NCBI GenBank assembly: GCA_045600105.1
Contig: JAZRXG010000005.1
Span: forward strand, 26,678 to 90,677
Reading direction: 5' to 3'
Length of the DNA stretch: 64,000 bases
From: UBA1206 sp045600105
GTDB lineage: Bacteria > Bacillota > Clostridia > Oscillospirales > CAG-382
Shown here: piece by piece, positions 34,738-43,750 of the stretch
How positions within the stretch are numbered: the first letter of the stretch is position 1
How the letters are laid out: each line of letters opens with the position of its first letter
The notes under the pieces: generated by a model
Seen by the model: the letters and a program-made list of their open reading frames with translations, nothing else
Database searches by the model: none
What the model was told of the DNA's origin: nothing
Made by a program: the position numbers and the translations under genes

Positions 34738-36967
34738 TTACTTCACTCCATCCGCAGCTGATGCAGCTCACGGTGTTCTTGTTCTTTTTCTTCACGAGCA
34801 TTCCTCCGCAGGACGGGCATTTCTCGTCGAGAGGCACGTCCCAGGTGGCGAAATCGCATTTCGGATAATCCTCGCAGGAGTAGAAGACCTTCTTTTTCTG
34901 GCTTTGTTTGATGATTATGCTCTTTCCGCACTTGGGGCATTTGACGCCGGTATCGCGGACGTAGGACGCCGTGCTCTTGCATTCGGGATAGTTGCGGCAG
35001 GCGTAATACGGACCGTAAGCGCCCTTGCGGAGCAGCATATCGCTGCCGCAGTTCGGGCATTTCTGCGGACCGATGATCTCTTCCTCGGCTTTGGGAGGGG
35101 CAGGGACTTTTTCGGTCTTGCCGTCGGGCGCGAGCTTTTTGGTGTTGCGGCAGGCGGGGAAATTGGGGCAGGCGGCGAATTTGCCGAATCTGCCTTCCTT
35201 GACTATCATCCTCGCGCCGCACTTGTCGCAGATTATATCCGTTTCGATCACGGGCTTTTTGTAGGTGACCTTGTCGATGTTCTTGTCGGCGTGTTCGAGC
35301 TGCTTTACGAAATCCTTGTAGAACGCGTCGATGACGCCGATGTAATCGGCATTGCCTTCCTCGATGCTGTCGAGGTCGCTTTCCATATTGGCGGTGAAGG
35401 TGTAGCTGATTATCTTGGGGAAATATTCCTTCATGAGCTTGGTGGTGACTTTGCCGAGCTCGGTGGGATCGAGATACTTGCCGTTTCTCTGTACGTATCC
35501 TCTCGAAATGATGGTGGTGATGGTGGACGCGTAGGTGGAGGGTCTGCCTATCCCCTTGTCTTCGAGCATCTTGACGAGCGAGCCTTCGGTGTATTTGACG
35601 GGAGGCTGGGTGAATTTCTGCTCGGAGTTTATCTTTATCTTCTTGAGAACGTCGCCTTTTTCCATCGGCGGAAGCTTGGCGTTGCCTGCCTCGTCGCCGT
35701 CGTCGATTTCACCGTAAACCGCCATGAAGCCGTTGAATCTCACGGTCCTGCCGGACGCCTTGAAGGTGTAGCCCTCGGCGCTGATGTCGGCGGAAACGGT
35801 GTCGAATTCGGCGGCTTTCATCTGGCTCGCTATGAAGCGTTCCCAGATGAGCTTGTAAAGACGGTACTGGTCGTTGTTGATGTGCTTTCTCGCTTCCTCG
35901 GGAGTGAGGGTCGGGTCGGACGGGCGGATGGCTTCGTGCGCGTCCTGGATGCCGTGCTTTGCCTTGTATATATTGGGAGCGGACGGATAGAACGCGTCGC
36001 CGTATTTTTCGGTGATGAATTTCTTTGCCGCGTTCCTCGCTTCGTCGGAGATGCGGACGGAGTCGGTACGCATATAGCTGATGAGACCGTGGACGCCTCT
36101 TTCACCGAGGTTGATGCCCTCGTAAAGCTCCTGCGCCAGCATCATCGTTCTCTGCGACGAGAACGAAAGACGTCTGTTCGCTTCCTGCTGGAGGGTCGAA
36201 GTGGTGAACGGCGGCATGGGCTTGCGCACCTTGACGGATTTTTTGACCGATTCAACTGTAAACGAGCCGTTTTCGACGGCGGAAAGCACCTTGTTCACCT
36301 CTTCCTCGTTGTGAAGATCGAGCTTTTCTTCGCCTTTGCCGTAGAAACGCGCCTGAAATTCCTCGTTTTCCTTATTCGCGAGAGTCGCCGACACGTTCCA
36401 GTATTCCTCGGGAACGAAGGCTTCTATCTCGGCATCCTTTTCGACGATGAGACGGGTGACGACGGACTGCACTCTGCCGGCGGAAAGCCCGCTTTCGATC
36501 TTTTTCCAAAGGAACGGAGAGATCTTGTAGCCGACGAGTCTGTCGAGTATGCGGCGGGTCTGCTGTGAGTTGACGAGGTTCATGTCGATGTCGCGCGGAT
36601 GCTTGAGTGCTTCCCTGAACGCGCTCTTGGTGATCTCGCTGCAGGAAATGCGCTTCGTCTTGGCGGGGTCGAGCCCGAGCGCCGTCTTGAGATGCCAGCT
36701 TATCGCCTCGCCTTCGCGGTCGGGGTCGGTCGCGAGAAGCACGAGATCGGCTTTTTTCGCTTCTTTTTTGAGCGAGTTGATGAGGGGCCCCTTGCCTCTG
36801 ATGTTCATATACTGGGGCTCGTAGTTGTTGTCAACGTCGATGCCGAGCTTGCTCTTGGGCAGGTCGCGGACGTGGCCGACCGAGGCGACGACCTTGTATC
36901 CCTTGCCGACGAAGTTTTTTATTGCGGGCACCTTGTTGGGTGACTCTATGATGATAAGTGTGTTCAT
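34712..36967 (-). CDS. topA: DNA topoisomerase I
   Basis: 751 residues. Toprim domain (LIIIESPNKVPAIKNFVG), DPDREGEAISWHL acidic triad, and catalytic tyrosine in LISYMRTDSVRIS near residue 300. Four C-terminal zinc ribbons (C-x2-C ... C pattern, about 580-745) end the protein. It relaxes negative supercoils. AGGAG precedes the ATG. It follows dprA, the standard dprA-topA order. Confidence 0.97.
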   Translation of the reverse strand: MNTLIIIESPNKVPAIKNFVGKGYKVVASVGHVRDLPKSKLGIDVDNNYEPQYMNIRGKGPLINSLKKEAKKADLVLLATDPDREGEAISWHLKTALGLDPAKTKRISCSEITKSAFREALKHPRDIDMNLVNSQQTRRILDRLVGYKISPFLWKKIESGLSAGRVQSVVTRLIVEKDAEIEAFVPEEYWNVSATLANKENEEFQARFYGKGEEKLDLHNEEEVNKVLSAVENGSFTVESVKKSVKVRKPMPPFTTSTLQQEANRRLSFSSQRTMMLAQELYEGINLGERGVHGLISYMRTDSVRISDEARNAAKKFITEKYGDAFYPSAPNIYKAKHGIQDAHEAIRPSDPTLTPEEARKHINNDQYRLYKLIWERFIASQMKAAEFDTVSADISAEGYTFKASGRTVRFNGFMAVYGEIDDGDEAGNAKLPPMEKGDVLKKIKINSEQKFTQPPVKYTEGSLVKMLEDKGIGRPSTYASTITTIISRGYVQRNGKYLDPTELGKVTTKLMKEYFPKIISYTFTANMESDLDSIEEGNADYIGVIDAFYKDFVKQLEHADKNIDKVTYKKPVIETDIICDKCGARMIVKEGRFGKFAACPNFPACRNTKKLAPDGKTEKVPAPPKAEEEIIGPQKCPNCGSDMLLRKGAYGPYYACRNYPECKSTASYVRDTGVKCPKCGKSIIIKQSQKKKVFYSCEDYPKCDFATWDVPLDEKCPSCGGMLVKKKNKNTVSCISCGWSEVNGQSKDNR

Positions 36968-36990
36968 CCGATTTCTCCTGAATGATTTTT

Positions 36991-38220
36991 TTATTTAACG
37001 CGGTATCTTCCCTTTTCGTCCTGCGCGATGACTCCGCACAGTTCGAGTATCGTCGCCGTTGACATTGCGTCACTGGCTTCGAGCCCGGTAAGCGCGATTA
37101 TTTCGTCGATGTAAAGCGCGTTTTCGCCTATCGCGGTGACGACCTTGACCTCGTCCGGTTCAAGCTCGCCGATCTCCGGCGCAAACAGTCTGTTGTCTTC
37201 GCTTTTCCGTAATTTTGTTTTCTTTTCCGGTTTTTCGTCCTTCGGTTTTTCTTTCGGTTTTACGTCTTTCGGCGGAATGACCTCCGCTTTTTCCGTTTTT
37301 TTATAAACGGCGGACGTGTCCTCGAGCGTCGTCTCGACCGCGTGTATCTTTGACGGGAAAACGAGCTCGGCTTTTGACAGCACGTCGAGCGGACGGTACG
37401 CGAGGTTCACGCCCTTCCGGAGCAGCATATTCGTGCCCGAGGAGTTTTCGCTGCCGGCAAGTCCCGGAAGCGCGTAGACCTCTCTGCCCTGCATGACCGC
37501 GGTCTTTGCCGTTATCAGCGCGCCCGAAGTCGAGCCCGCCTCGGTCACGATGACGGAGGACGAAAGTCCCGATATTATCCTGTTCCTCGACGGGAAGCAG
37601 GAGGCGTAGGTCGTGCAGGACGGGTAGTATTCGCTGACGACGAGCCCCGTACTGACGATCTTGTCGTAAAGATCGATATTTTCACGCGGGTACGGTCTGT
37701 CGATCGCCGTGCCGAGCACCGCAACGGTGTAGCCGCCGTTCGCGACACATTCCCGCTGCGCTTCGCCGTCGACGCCCGCCGCCATACCGCTGACGATGAC
37801 GGCTCCCGATCTTGTCAGCGACGACGCGAACCATCTCGTGGTCTTTCTGCCGTAGTCGCTCACGTTCCTCGTGCCGACTATCGCGGCAAGGTATTCGTTG
37901 TCCAGATTTTTCAGCTTTCCGCGGTAATAGAGCACTACCGGCGGCGAGGATATTATCCGCAGCTTTGACGGAAAGAATGCGTCGTGATATGTCAGTACGC
38001 CGACGTTCTTTGCCTTGCAGTCGGAATATATCGAAAGCGCTTTGTCGAGCGATTTGTCGGCAAGACGTTTTCTTTGCGAATCGGCAAGCTTCACGCCGTT
38101 GTAATCCTCTTCGTCGTAGACTTCTTTCGCCGAGGAAAAGCGCGCAAAGACGGTCGACGCCGCCCTGCTGTCGGTGCCGAGCGCAAGTGAAAGCCAGATA
38201 TAATATACCTTTTCATCCAT
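36991..38220 (-). CDS. dprA: DNA processing protein DprA/Smf
   Basis: 409 residues. The Rossmann-like domain holds VGTRNVSDYGRKTTRWFASSL, VSGMAAGVDGEAQ, AVLGTAIDRPYPREN and TEAGSTSGALITAK. A Lys/Pro/Glu-rich linker (about 305-345) follows, then a winged-helix DML1-like domain. It loads RecA on incoming ssDNA in natural transformation. The long charged linker is unusual but in frame. It overlaps the preceding methyltransferase gene by 8 bp. Confidence 0.93.
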   Translation of the reverse strand: MDEKVYYIWLSLALGTDSRAASTVFARFSSAKEVYDEEDYNGVKLADSQRKRLADKSLDKALSIYSDCKAKNVGVLTYHDAFFPSKLRIISSPPVVLYYRGKLKNLDNEYLAAIVGTRNVSDYGRKTTRWFASSLTRSGAVIVSGMAAGVDGEAQRECVANGGYTVAVLGTAIDRPYPRENIDLYDKIVSTGLVVSEYYPSCTTYASCFPSRNRIISGLSSSVIVTEAGSTSGALITAKTAVMQGREVYALPGLAGSENSSGTNMLLRKGVNLAYRPLDVLSKAELVFPSKIHAVETTLEDTSAVYKKTEKAEVIPPKDVKPKEKPKDEKPEKKTKLRKSEDNRLFAPEIGELEPDEVKVVTAIGENALYIDEIIALTGLEASDAMSTATILELCGVIAQDEKGRYRVK

Positions 38221-38989
38221 TGCGGACCATCTCCCACATAACGACGGCAGACGCCGCCGCGACGTTCAGGCTTTCGGTCTTCCCGCTCATGGGGATGAGG
38301 ACGCGCTTGTCGCAGGCAGCCGCAAGACCGTCCGTGACGCCGTTCCCCTCGTTGCCGAAAACGAAAGTGTCGTCTTTTTTTATATCGAACGAGCCGAGGA
38401 ACACCGTTTCGCCGTAAAGGCTCGTGGCGAAGACCCGTTTGCCGTCTTCGCGGAGCGCGAGAACGTCAGACGTGAGGTCGTCGGTGACGCGGATATCAGA
38501 CGCGAAGATCGCGCCCATGGAGGCGCGCACCGTTTTGGACGAATAAACGTCGGCGCAGTCGGAGCTGACGGTCACGCGGCCGACGCCGAGAGACGCCGCC
38601 GTGCGTATTATGCCGCCGAGGTTGCCCGTGTCGCGCACGGATTCGAGCATTATTCCGCCGCCTGCCGGAGGAACGCCCTTTTTTACGTTGGGAAGGAACG
38701 CCGAAACGCACAATATCCCCTGCGGCGACTGCTCCGCCGTCAGCTTGGCGTAGACCTCTTTGCTGACCTTGTACGTGACGTCGTCGTAGGGTGAGATGAG
38801 GGACGCGTATTTTTCCGCCGCGTCTTCGGTGACGAACAGCGAAACGGGAGTGTGCCCGAATCTGACGTATTCCTCGAAAAGATGAACGCCTTCGAAAAAG
38901 AAAAGCTGTTTTTCTTCTCTTTCCGACCTGTCCTTCAGAAAAGAAACGGCTTTGATCTTTTCGTTCGATCTCGATCCGATATACTGCAC
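38213..38989 (-). CDS. TrmH/SpoU-family RNA 2'-O-methyltransferase
   Basis: 258 residues. An N-terminal substrate-binding domain (IGSRSNEKIKAVSFLKDRSERE) precedes the SPOUT knot domain, with SVRDTGNLGGIIRTAASLGV (motif 1), VFGNEGNGV (motif 2) and IPMSGKTESLNVAAASAVVMWE (motif 3). It probably methylates 23S rRNA (TsnR/RlmB-like). It begins with GTG. First gene of the long minus-strand housekeeping run. Confidence 0.92.
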   Translation of the reverse strand: MQYIGSRSNEKIKAVSFLKDRSEREEKQLFFFEGVHLFEEYVRFGHTPVSLFVTEDAAEKYASLISPYDDVTYKVSKEVYAKLTAEQSPQGILCVSAFLPNVKKGVPPAGGGIMLESVRDTGNLGGIIRTAASLGVGRVTVSSDCADVYSSKTVRASMGAIFASDIRVTDDLTSDVLALREDGKRVFATSLYGETVFLGSFDIKKDDTFVFGNEGNGVTDGLAAACDKRVLIPMSGKTESLNVAAASAVVMWEMVRNG

Positions 38990-39008
38990 TTCCCCGCCTC
39001 CTCAAAAT

Positions 39009-39050
39009 AAAAGCATACTATTATATACTATTATATAATAGTACGCTTTT
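39009..39050 (-). terminator. Bidirectional terminator after prmC
   Basis: Arms AAAAGCATACTATTATA (39009-39025) and TATAATAGTACGCTTTT (39034-39050) pair at 16 of 17 positions and end in a T-run. It separates the prmC unit from the methyltransferase-dprA-topA run. Because of its AT content it might also contain promoter boxes. Confidence 0.75.
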
Positions 39051-39059
39051 TCGCACTTG

Positions 39060-39908
39060 TCAATATTTTTTGCCTAAAATAACTCTTTCAATTCCATTAA
39101 GATCCTTGACCGTGGCGGTGTTGTAGCCTTTTTCGCGCATTATGCGTGAAACGTCGCCCGCCTGATCGTAGCCGAGCTCGTAAAGAAGCACCCCGCTGTC
39201 CTTGAGTATGATGTCCGCAAGGTCGGTTATGCGTCTGTAATAGAGCAGCCCGTCCTCGCCTCCGTCGAGCGCCGTCCTCGGTTCGTACTGTATCTGCTGC
39301 TGCAAAAAATCGATATCGCTTTCGCGGATATACGGCGGGTTGCACACGATAACGTCAAATTTATCTTTTTTCTGTTCGAGAAGCGCGTAATAATCGTCCT
39401 CGTCGAGCGCGTCGAAGCGTTTGACGGTCACGTTTGAGAACTCCTCGAGGTTGTCCTCGGTATACGGCAGCGCCTTGTAGGAAAGCTCGAGGGCGAACCC
39501 CGTGACATCCTTGCGGTTTGCCGCTATCGCCGCCGAAATACATCCGCTGCCCGAGCATATATCGGCGAACGAGCCTCCCTGCGGGATGACGTGCAGCGCG
39601 GTCTCGGCAAGCGTTTCGGTGTCGCACCTCGGGATGAAAACGCCTTTGCCGACTTTTATCTTTCTGCCGAAAAACCAGCAGCTGCCCATTATGTACTGGA
39701 CGGGCACACCGTAGCCGAGCTCGTTGACGGCGTTATCCATTTTGGGACGCAGTGCCTCGTCGAATTCCTCATCGCCCTTCAGAAGCAGTTCGGAACGGTC
39801 GACGTTCATGTAATGGCAGAGCAATATATCGCACAGCGGCTCCGCCTCGTCGCCGAAGAGCTCGCGGAGCGTGTTCTGCGTGCGGCGTCTGTATTCATTT
39901 ATTTTCAT
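39060..39908 (-). CDS. prmC: Peptide chain release factor N5-glutamine methyltransferase
   Basis: 282 residues from the ATG at 39908 (MKINEYRRRTQNTLRE). Methyltransferase motif I is ADICSGSGCISAAIA and the catalytic NPPY is in CNPPYIRESDIDFL. It methylates the GGQ glutamine of RF1/RF2. The ATG lies inside the last codons of the DUF1385 gene (14-bp overlap), a usual clostridial arrangement, although prfA is not adjacent here. Confidence 0.95.
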   Translation of the reverse strand: MKINEYRRRTQNTLRELFGDEAEPLCDILLCHYMNVDRSELLLKGDEEFDEALRPKMDNAVNELGYGVPVQYIMGSCWFFGRKIKVGKGVFIPRCDTETLAETALHVIPQGGSFADICSGSGCISAAIAANRKDVTGFALELSYKALPYTEDNLEEFSNVTVKRFDALDEDDYYALLEQKKDKFDVIVCNPPYIRESDIDFLQQQIQYEPRTALDGGEDGLLYYRRITDLADIILKDSGVLLYELGYDQAGDVSRIMREKGYNTATVKDLNGIERVILGKKY

Positions 39909-40911
39909 TTGTTTCTTCTTTCTTTTCCGTGTCTTTTTCTTCTTTGGCGGGCTCGTAAGGTATCTCAAAATCGGGGAATTCCTTGCGGAGAGCGCATTTG
40001 ATGGAGATGATCGCCACTTCCATCATCGAGTCGTCGGGCTCCTTGGTGGTGATGCGCTGCATCCAGAGTCCGGGAGCGGAGAAGATCTTTGTCACGATAT
40101 TGTCGTGCTTGCCGGCGTACATGATGAACTCAAAGCCGATGCCCACGATGACGGGGAGAACGAGCAGCTTGAGAGCGACGCGGAGCAGTGTGTTGGTGTG
40201 CGGGATTAGCGTGCCGACGAGTATGGATATGATGAGAATGACAAAAATGAACGAGGTACCGCATCTCGGGTGGAAGCGCTTCTGCTTCTTGACGTTTTCG
40301 ACGGTGAGCTCCTCGCCCGCCTCGTAGCAGAAGATCGACTTATGCTCGGCACCGTGATACATGAACACCCTTTTGATGTCCTTCATCAGCGACACGAGGT
40401 ACATATAAAGCACGAAGATGGATATCTTTATCACGCCCTCGATGAGCGAGTACCAGTTGCCGACGGTGAACAGATATTTGTCGATGAGCTTGGTTATGAA
40501 CGCCGGCAGCCATATAAACAGCAGCAGCGCGAGCCCCACGCCGAGGACGGCTCCGATGACCGACACGATGGCGATGAGCGACTTGCCGAAATGCTTTTCG
40601 AGCCATTTTTCAAATTTGGTAGGTTCTTCTTCCTCGTCGAGTCCCGACATTTCGGCGGACGCCGTGAGGGTCGACATCGACATTACGAGCGTTTCGATGA
40701 AATTGACGATGCCGCGAATGAACGGGATGCGGAAGAATTTGTATTTATCGCGGAGCGATTTGGGTTTTGAAGTCCTGACGACGACCTTTCCGTCGTTCAT
40801 GCGGCGCACGGCGATGGCGATGTCGGTCTTTGACTTCATCATCACGCCTTCCATGACCGCCTGCCCGCCGACACATCCGAGCCGCGGGTTGCGTTCTTTG
40901 TTCTTACTCAT
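39895..40911 (-). CDS. DUF1385 (YqhQ-type) membrane protein
   Basis: 338 residues. The conserved N-terminal segment GCVGGQAVMEGVMMKSK is followed by several membrane helices, and RVFMYHGAEHKSIFCYEAGEELTVENVK contains conserved His/Glu residues. The function of the family is not established. It is usually found next to prmC and prfA. A Lys/Glu-rich cytoplasmic tail ends it. Confidence 0.88.
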   Translation of the reverse strand: MSKNKERNPRLGCVGGQAVMEGVMMKSKTDIAIAVRRMNDGKVVVRTSKPKSLRDKYKFFRIPFIRGIVNFIETLVMSMSTLTASAEMSGLDEEEEPTKFEKWLEKHFGKSLIAIVSVIGAVLGVGLALLLFIWLPAFITKLIDKYLFTVGNWYSLIEGVIKISIFVLYMYLVSLMKDIKRVFMYHGAEHKSIFCYEAGEELTVENVKKQKRFHPRCGTSFIFVILIISILVGTLIPHTNTLLRVALKLLVLPVIVGIGFEFIMYAGKHDNIVTKIFSAPGLWMQRITTKEPDDSMMEVAIISIKCALRKEFPDFEIPYEPAKEEKDTEKKEETNENK

Positions 40912-41018
40912 TATTACTCCTTTTATGGTTTATGGTGTTTTTGCGCCGTGATATCCGCGGCGGAAACGATTTTTCAAAACAGCGTCTGAATTCACTTTGA
41001 ATGTTTTTGCAAATACTA

Positions 41019-41047
41019 TTGAATTTTCGATGATTACATATTATAAT
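41019..41047 (+). promoter_or_regulatory. Sigma-A promoter of the RNHCP gene
   Basis: TTGAAT (41019-41024), a 17-nt spacer and TATAAT (41042-41047), 59 nt before the ATG. Confidence 0.75.
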
Positions 41048-41105
41048 ACATACGAACGGAAAAGTACAGAGGAAATTGTAAAATTTTTACGGCGGTGAAA
41101 AACGT

Positions 41106-41435
41106 ATGGAAGAAAACACGCTTTTTTCAAAAAACGATCAGTCGTTCATATGCGCGGGCTGCGGACGCGAGGTGCCGCCGCTCGGCTACTCGTCGCGCAA
41201 TCACTGCCCGTACTGCCTCTGCTCGCTTCACGTTGACATCAATCCCGGCGACAGAGCCGGCGACTGCAAGGGGCTTATGGTCCCCGTCGGCGTCAGGATC
41301 GACGGCAAAAAAGGATACGTAATCACGCACAAATGCAAAAAATGCGGCTTCGTGCGGAACAATAAATATCAGAAGGACGACGACACCGAGCTTCTCATCA
41401 AGCTTTCCAACCCCTATAACGTAACGGAGAAATAA
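41106..41435 (+). CDS. RNHCP-domain zinc-binding protein
   Basis: 109 residues. Two zinc-knuckle pairs are visible: ICAGCGREV ... HCPYCLCSLHVDI and HKCKKCGFVRNNK. The SRNHCPYCL stretch gives the domain its name. Family function is unknown. It is followed after 1 bp by a membrane protein gene, so the two are co-expressed. Confidence 0.88.
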   Translation: MEENTLFSKNDQSFICAGCGREVPPLGYSSRNHCPYCLCSLHVDINPGDRAGDCKGLMVPVGVRIDGKKGYVITHKCKKCGFVRNNKYQKDDDTELLIKLSNPYNVTEK

Positions 41436-41436
41436 C

Positions 41437-42471
41437 ATGGTGGAAGAAAAAACGTTGAAAAAAGATATATTGAATTATGTCAACTTCTCGCTTTGCGTGA
41501 TGCTCTCGTTCGCCGGCAGTTATTTCACTCTGTCAAGGCTCGGCGAATGGCGGACGCTGTGCATCGTGATCGCTTTTGCCGTCGCGAACGCGTTCATAAA
41601 ATCAAAATGGTATATCAAAGCCGCCTGTTTCGGCGTGTTCGGATATATTCTGCACTCGTTTTACGGCGAAGGCTTTGCCGAAAGTCTGACGTGCGCTCTG
41701 TTCTGCGCCGCTGTCATGCTCGTCTGCTGCGTCGCGGCGTTCCTTTGCAAAAAGAAAAAAGCGCTCGGCGTCATCATCGCGTTATGCTTGATTATGTCAA
41801 CCGCCGTCGCTCACGTCGTTCTGTTCGGTTCGCCCGTTTCGGCATTTGAGGCAGACGAAAAATTCGGCGCTTATCTTGCCTCCTCCTACGCCGAAGGAAC
41901 GGTCGAAAGCACCGCCGTGCGCTTCGACAGAGCGTCGGGCTGCTTCGTCTGCGGCGTCAACGCCGTGACCGAGCCGACCGAGGTCTTCACGCTGAGATAC
42001 GAGAACGGAAGGATAGTCGACACGTTCGGACGTCATTTTGAGCTTTCGATGATGAAAAAAGGCAGGCTCGACGTGGTGAACGCTCTCCGCGCCGTTTATC
42101 CCGACGACGGATTTGCCGTCGAAAGCCACTCGATACAGGGCTTCCGCTTCATAAGGACCGAAAGCTCGGTCGGCGACGCTCCCACGGACGCAATGGTATT
42201 TGACGTTTATATTTCGGCGTACCTCACCGTCGACGATTTCATCGGTAAAGCCGTGTCGTACATGAGGACCCTGCTCGACGCCGGCGTAAACGTGAACAAG
42301 ATAAACTTTTACGGCGGAAGAGCCGGTCTTTATTACCGCAGACTTACTCTTGACGGCGCGTACCTTCCGTACGATACGACGGTGAACTTCGTTCCGCACT
42401 GCTTTGCGGACGCGCTTGCCGCGAGACTCGTGAAATACGGACTCCCCGGACTTGAAAAGCCGGAAAAATAA
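41437..42471 (+). CDS. Uncharacterised membrane protein, 344 aa
   Basis: I do not recognise the family. Four to five hydrophobic helices occupy residues about 14-130, including LCVMLSFAGSYFTL and ALGVIIALCLIMSTAVAHVVL. A soluble domain of about 200 residues follows, ending LPGLEKPEK. The soluble part has alternating polar/hydrophobic strands and may be extracytoplasmic. It is translationally close to the RNHCP gene, and repeat copy B starts right after its stop. Codon use matches the backbone, so it is probably native. Confidence 0.7.
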   Translation: MVEEKTLKKDILNYVNFSLCVMLSFAGSYFTLSRLGEWRTLCIVIAFAVANAFIKSKWYIKAACFGVFGYILHSFYGEGFAESLTCALFCAAVMLVCCVAAFLCKKKKALGVIIALCLIMSTAVAHVVLFGSPVSAFEADEKFGAYLASSYAEGTVESTAVRFDRASGCFVCGVNAVTEPTEVFTLRYENGRIVDTFGRHFELSMMKKGRLDVVNALRAVYPDDGFAVESHSIQGFRFIRTESSVGDAPTDAMVFDVYISAYLTVDDFIGKAVSYMRTLLDAGVNVNKINFYGGRAGLYYRRLTLDGAYLPYDTTVNFVPHCFADALAARLVKYGLPGLEKPEK

Positions 42472-42492
42472 ACAAAAATAAAAAAACAGTGA

Positions 42493-42672
42493 TTGTAAAA
42501 ATTCGGTTTTCGCGGGATTCGTTTTTGGGGCGGCTTTGCTGCCGCAAAAACACCTTTAAGACGAGCGGAACGCTCGTCCTCGCACCGATCAAACGAGTGA
42601 AACGCAATGAAACGAGTGCGATAAGTGCGAGTGCCCAATTGTAAAACCGCGTTTTGCAATCGCAGAAAAAAG
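42493..42672 (+). repeat. Structured leader repeat, copy B (upstream of the Gfo/Idh oxidoreductase)
   Basis: H1: 42521-42551, 14 positions, one G-G mismatch, loop TTT. H2: 42560-42578, 8 bp, loop GAA. H3: long-range CTCGCAC (42579-42585) with GTGCGAG (42625-42631), enclosing 39 nt. H4: 42638-42660, 4 bp + U-G + 5 bp, 3-nt loop. AAGGAG and the start codon follow. Helix lengths and spacing match copy A while several pairs differ on both sides, as expected if the fold is conserved. Confidence 0.8.
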
Positions 42673-42686
42673 GAGTGTTTTATACT

Positions 42687-43730
42687 ATGGCAAAACTCAG
42701 AATCGGCGTCGTAGGCGCCGGAAACATCTCGCAGAACGCTCATCTGCCCGCTTACAAATCCGTCTGCAACGCGGAAGTCGTCGCGATCGCCGACATCAAC
42801 ATCGACCGCGCGAAGGAAGCCGCCGAAAAGTTCGGCATTCCCGCTTACTACGGCTCAGTTGAGGAACTGCTTGAAAAAGCGGACGTTGACGCGATCGACG
42901 TATGCACATGGAACTGCGGCCACGCGCCCGTAGCCATCGCCGCCGCCAACGCCGGAAAGCACGTCATCTGCGAAAAGCCCATGACCGTATCCGTTGAAAA
43001 AGCGCTCGAGATCAAAGAAGCCGTCGACAAGGCAGGCGTAAGATTCATGCTCGCCGTCCCCGGCAGATTCGGCAACGAAAACATCTATCTCCATGATATG
43101 CTTGAAAAAGGCGAGCTCGGAGAAGTCTATTTTGCCAAGACCGCGTACGTAAGACGCCGCGGCACTCCCTCCGGCTGGTTCACCGACCTCAAGACCGCGG
43201 GCGGCGGCCCCGTTATCGACATCGGCATCCACGGCATCGACGCCGCGTGGTATCTGATGGGCTGCCCGAAGCCCGTCCGCGTTTCCGCCGCGACCTACGG
43301 CTACATCGGCGATTATCAGACCAAGGGCGTTGACCGCTGGAAAGGCACGCCGTCGCCCGACAATCAGTTCGACACCGAAGATTCCGGCAACGGCATCATC
43401 CATTTCGAAAACGGCGCGTCTCTCATTTTTGAAGCAAGCTGGGCGATCAACGGACCGTCCAATTCCTCCACCCAGATATTCGGCAGTAAAGCAGGAGCGA
43501 GCCTTTCTCCGCTCGTCATTTACGGCGAGAGAGACGGCTATCTTTCCGACGATACCATAACGATGGGTCAGCCCGCCAACAAGTTCGCGCGTGAGCTCAC
43601 TCATTTCGCCGACTGCATACTCAACGACAAGCCCTTCAAATATCCCATTGAGCAGGCGATCCAGATGCAGAAGATGCTCAACGCCATCTACGAATCCGCA
43701 GCCACCCACAAGGAAATCGTCATCGACTGA
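42687..43730 (+). CDS. Gfo/Idh/MocA-family NAD(P)-dependent oxidoreductase
   Basis: 347 residues from the ATG at 42687. The Rossmann motif is GVVGAGNISQNAHLPAY and the conserved catalytic-site segment is CEKPMTV (EKP). The C-terminal alpha/beta domain follows with GGGPVIDIGIHGIDAAWYLMG. It probably oxidises a sugar, inositol or glycoside intermediate; the substrate cannot be read from sequence. It is followed after 20 bp by a sugar-phosphate isomerase/epimerase, a frequent partner. Its leader carries structured repeat copy B. Confidence 0.9.
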   Translation: MAKLRIGVVGAGNISQNAHLPAYKSVCNAEVVAIADINIDRAKEAAEKFGIPAYYGSVEELLEKADVDAIDVCTWNCGHAPVAIAAANAGKHVICEKPMTVSVEKALEIKEAVDKAGVRFMLAVPGRFGNENIYLHDMLEKGELGEVYFAKTAYVRRRGTPSGWFTDLKTAGGGPVIDIGIHGIDAAWYLMGCPKPVRVSAATYGYIGDYQTKGVDRWKGTPSPDNQFDTEDSGNGIIHFENGASLIFEASWAINGPSNSSTQIFGSKAGASLSPLVIYGERDGYLSDDTITMGQPANKFARELTHFADCILNDKPFKYPIEQAIQMQKMLNAIYESAATHKEIVID

Positions 43731-43750
43731 CGCGAAAGGAAGAAAACACC

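Noticed and set aside
42333..42743. Minus-strand frames across repeat copy B
   Set aside because: Same reason as copy A; no ribosome site and the sequence changes preserve pairing rather than codons.
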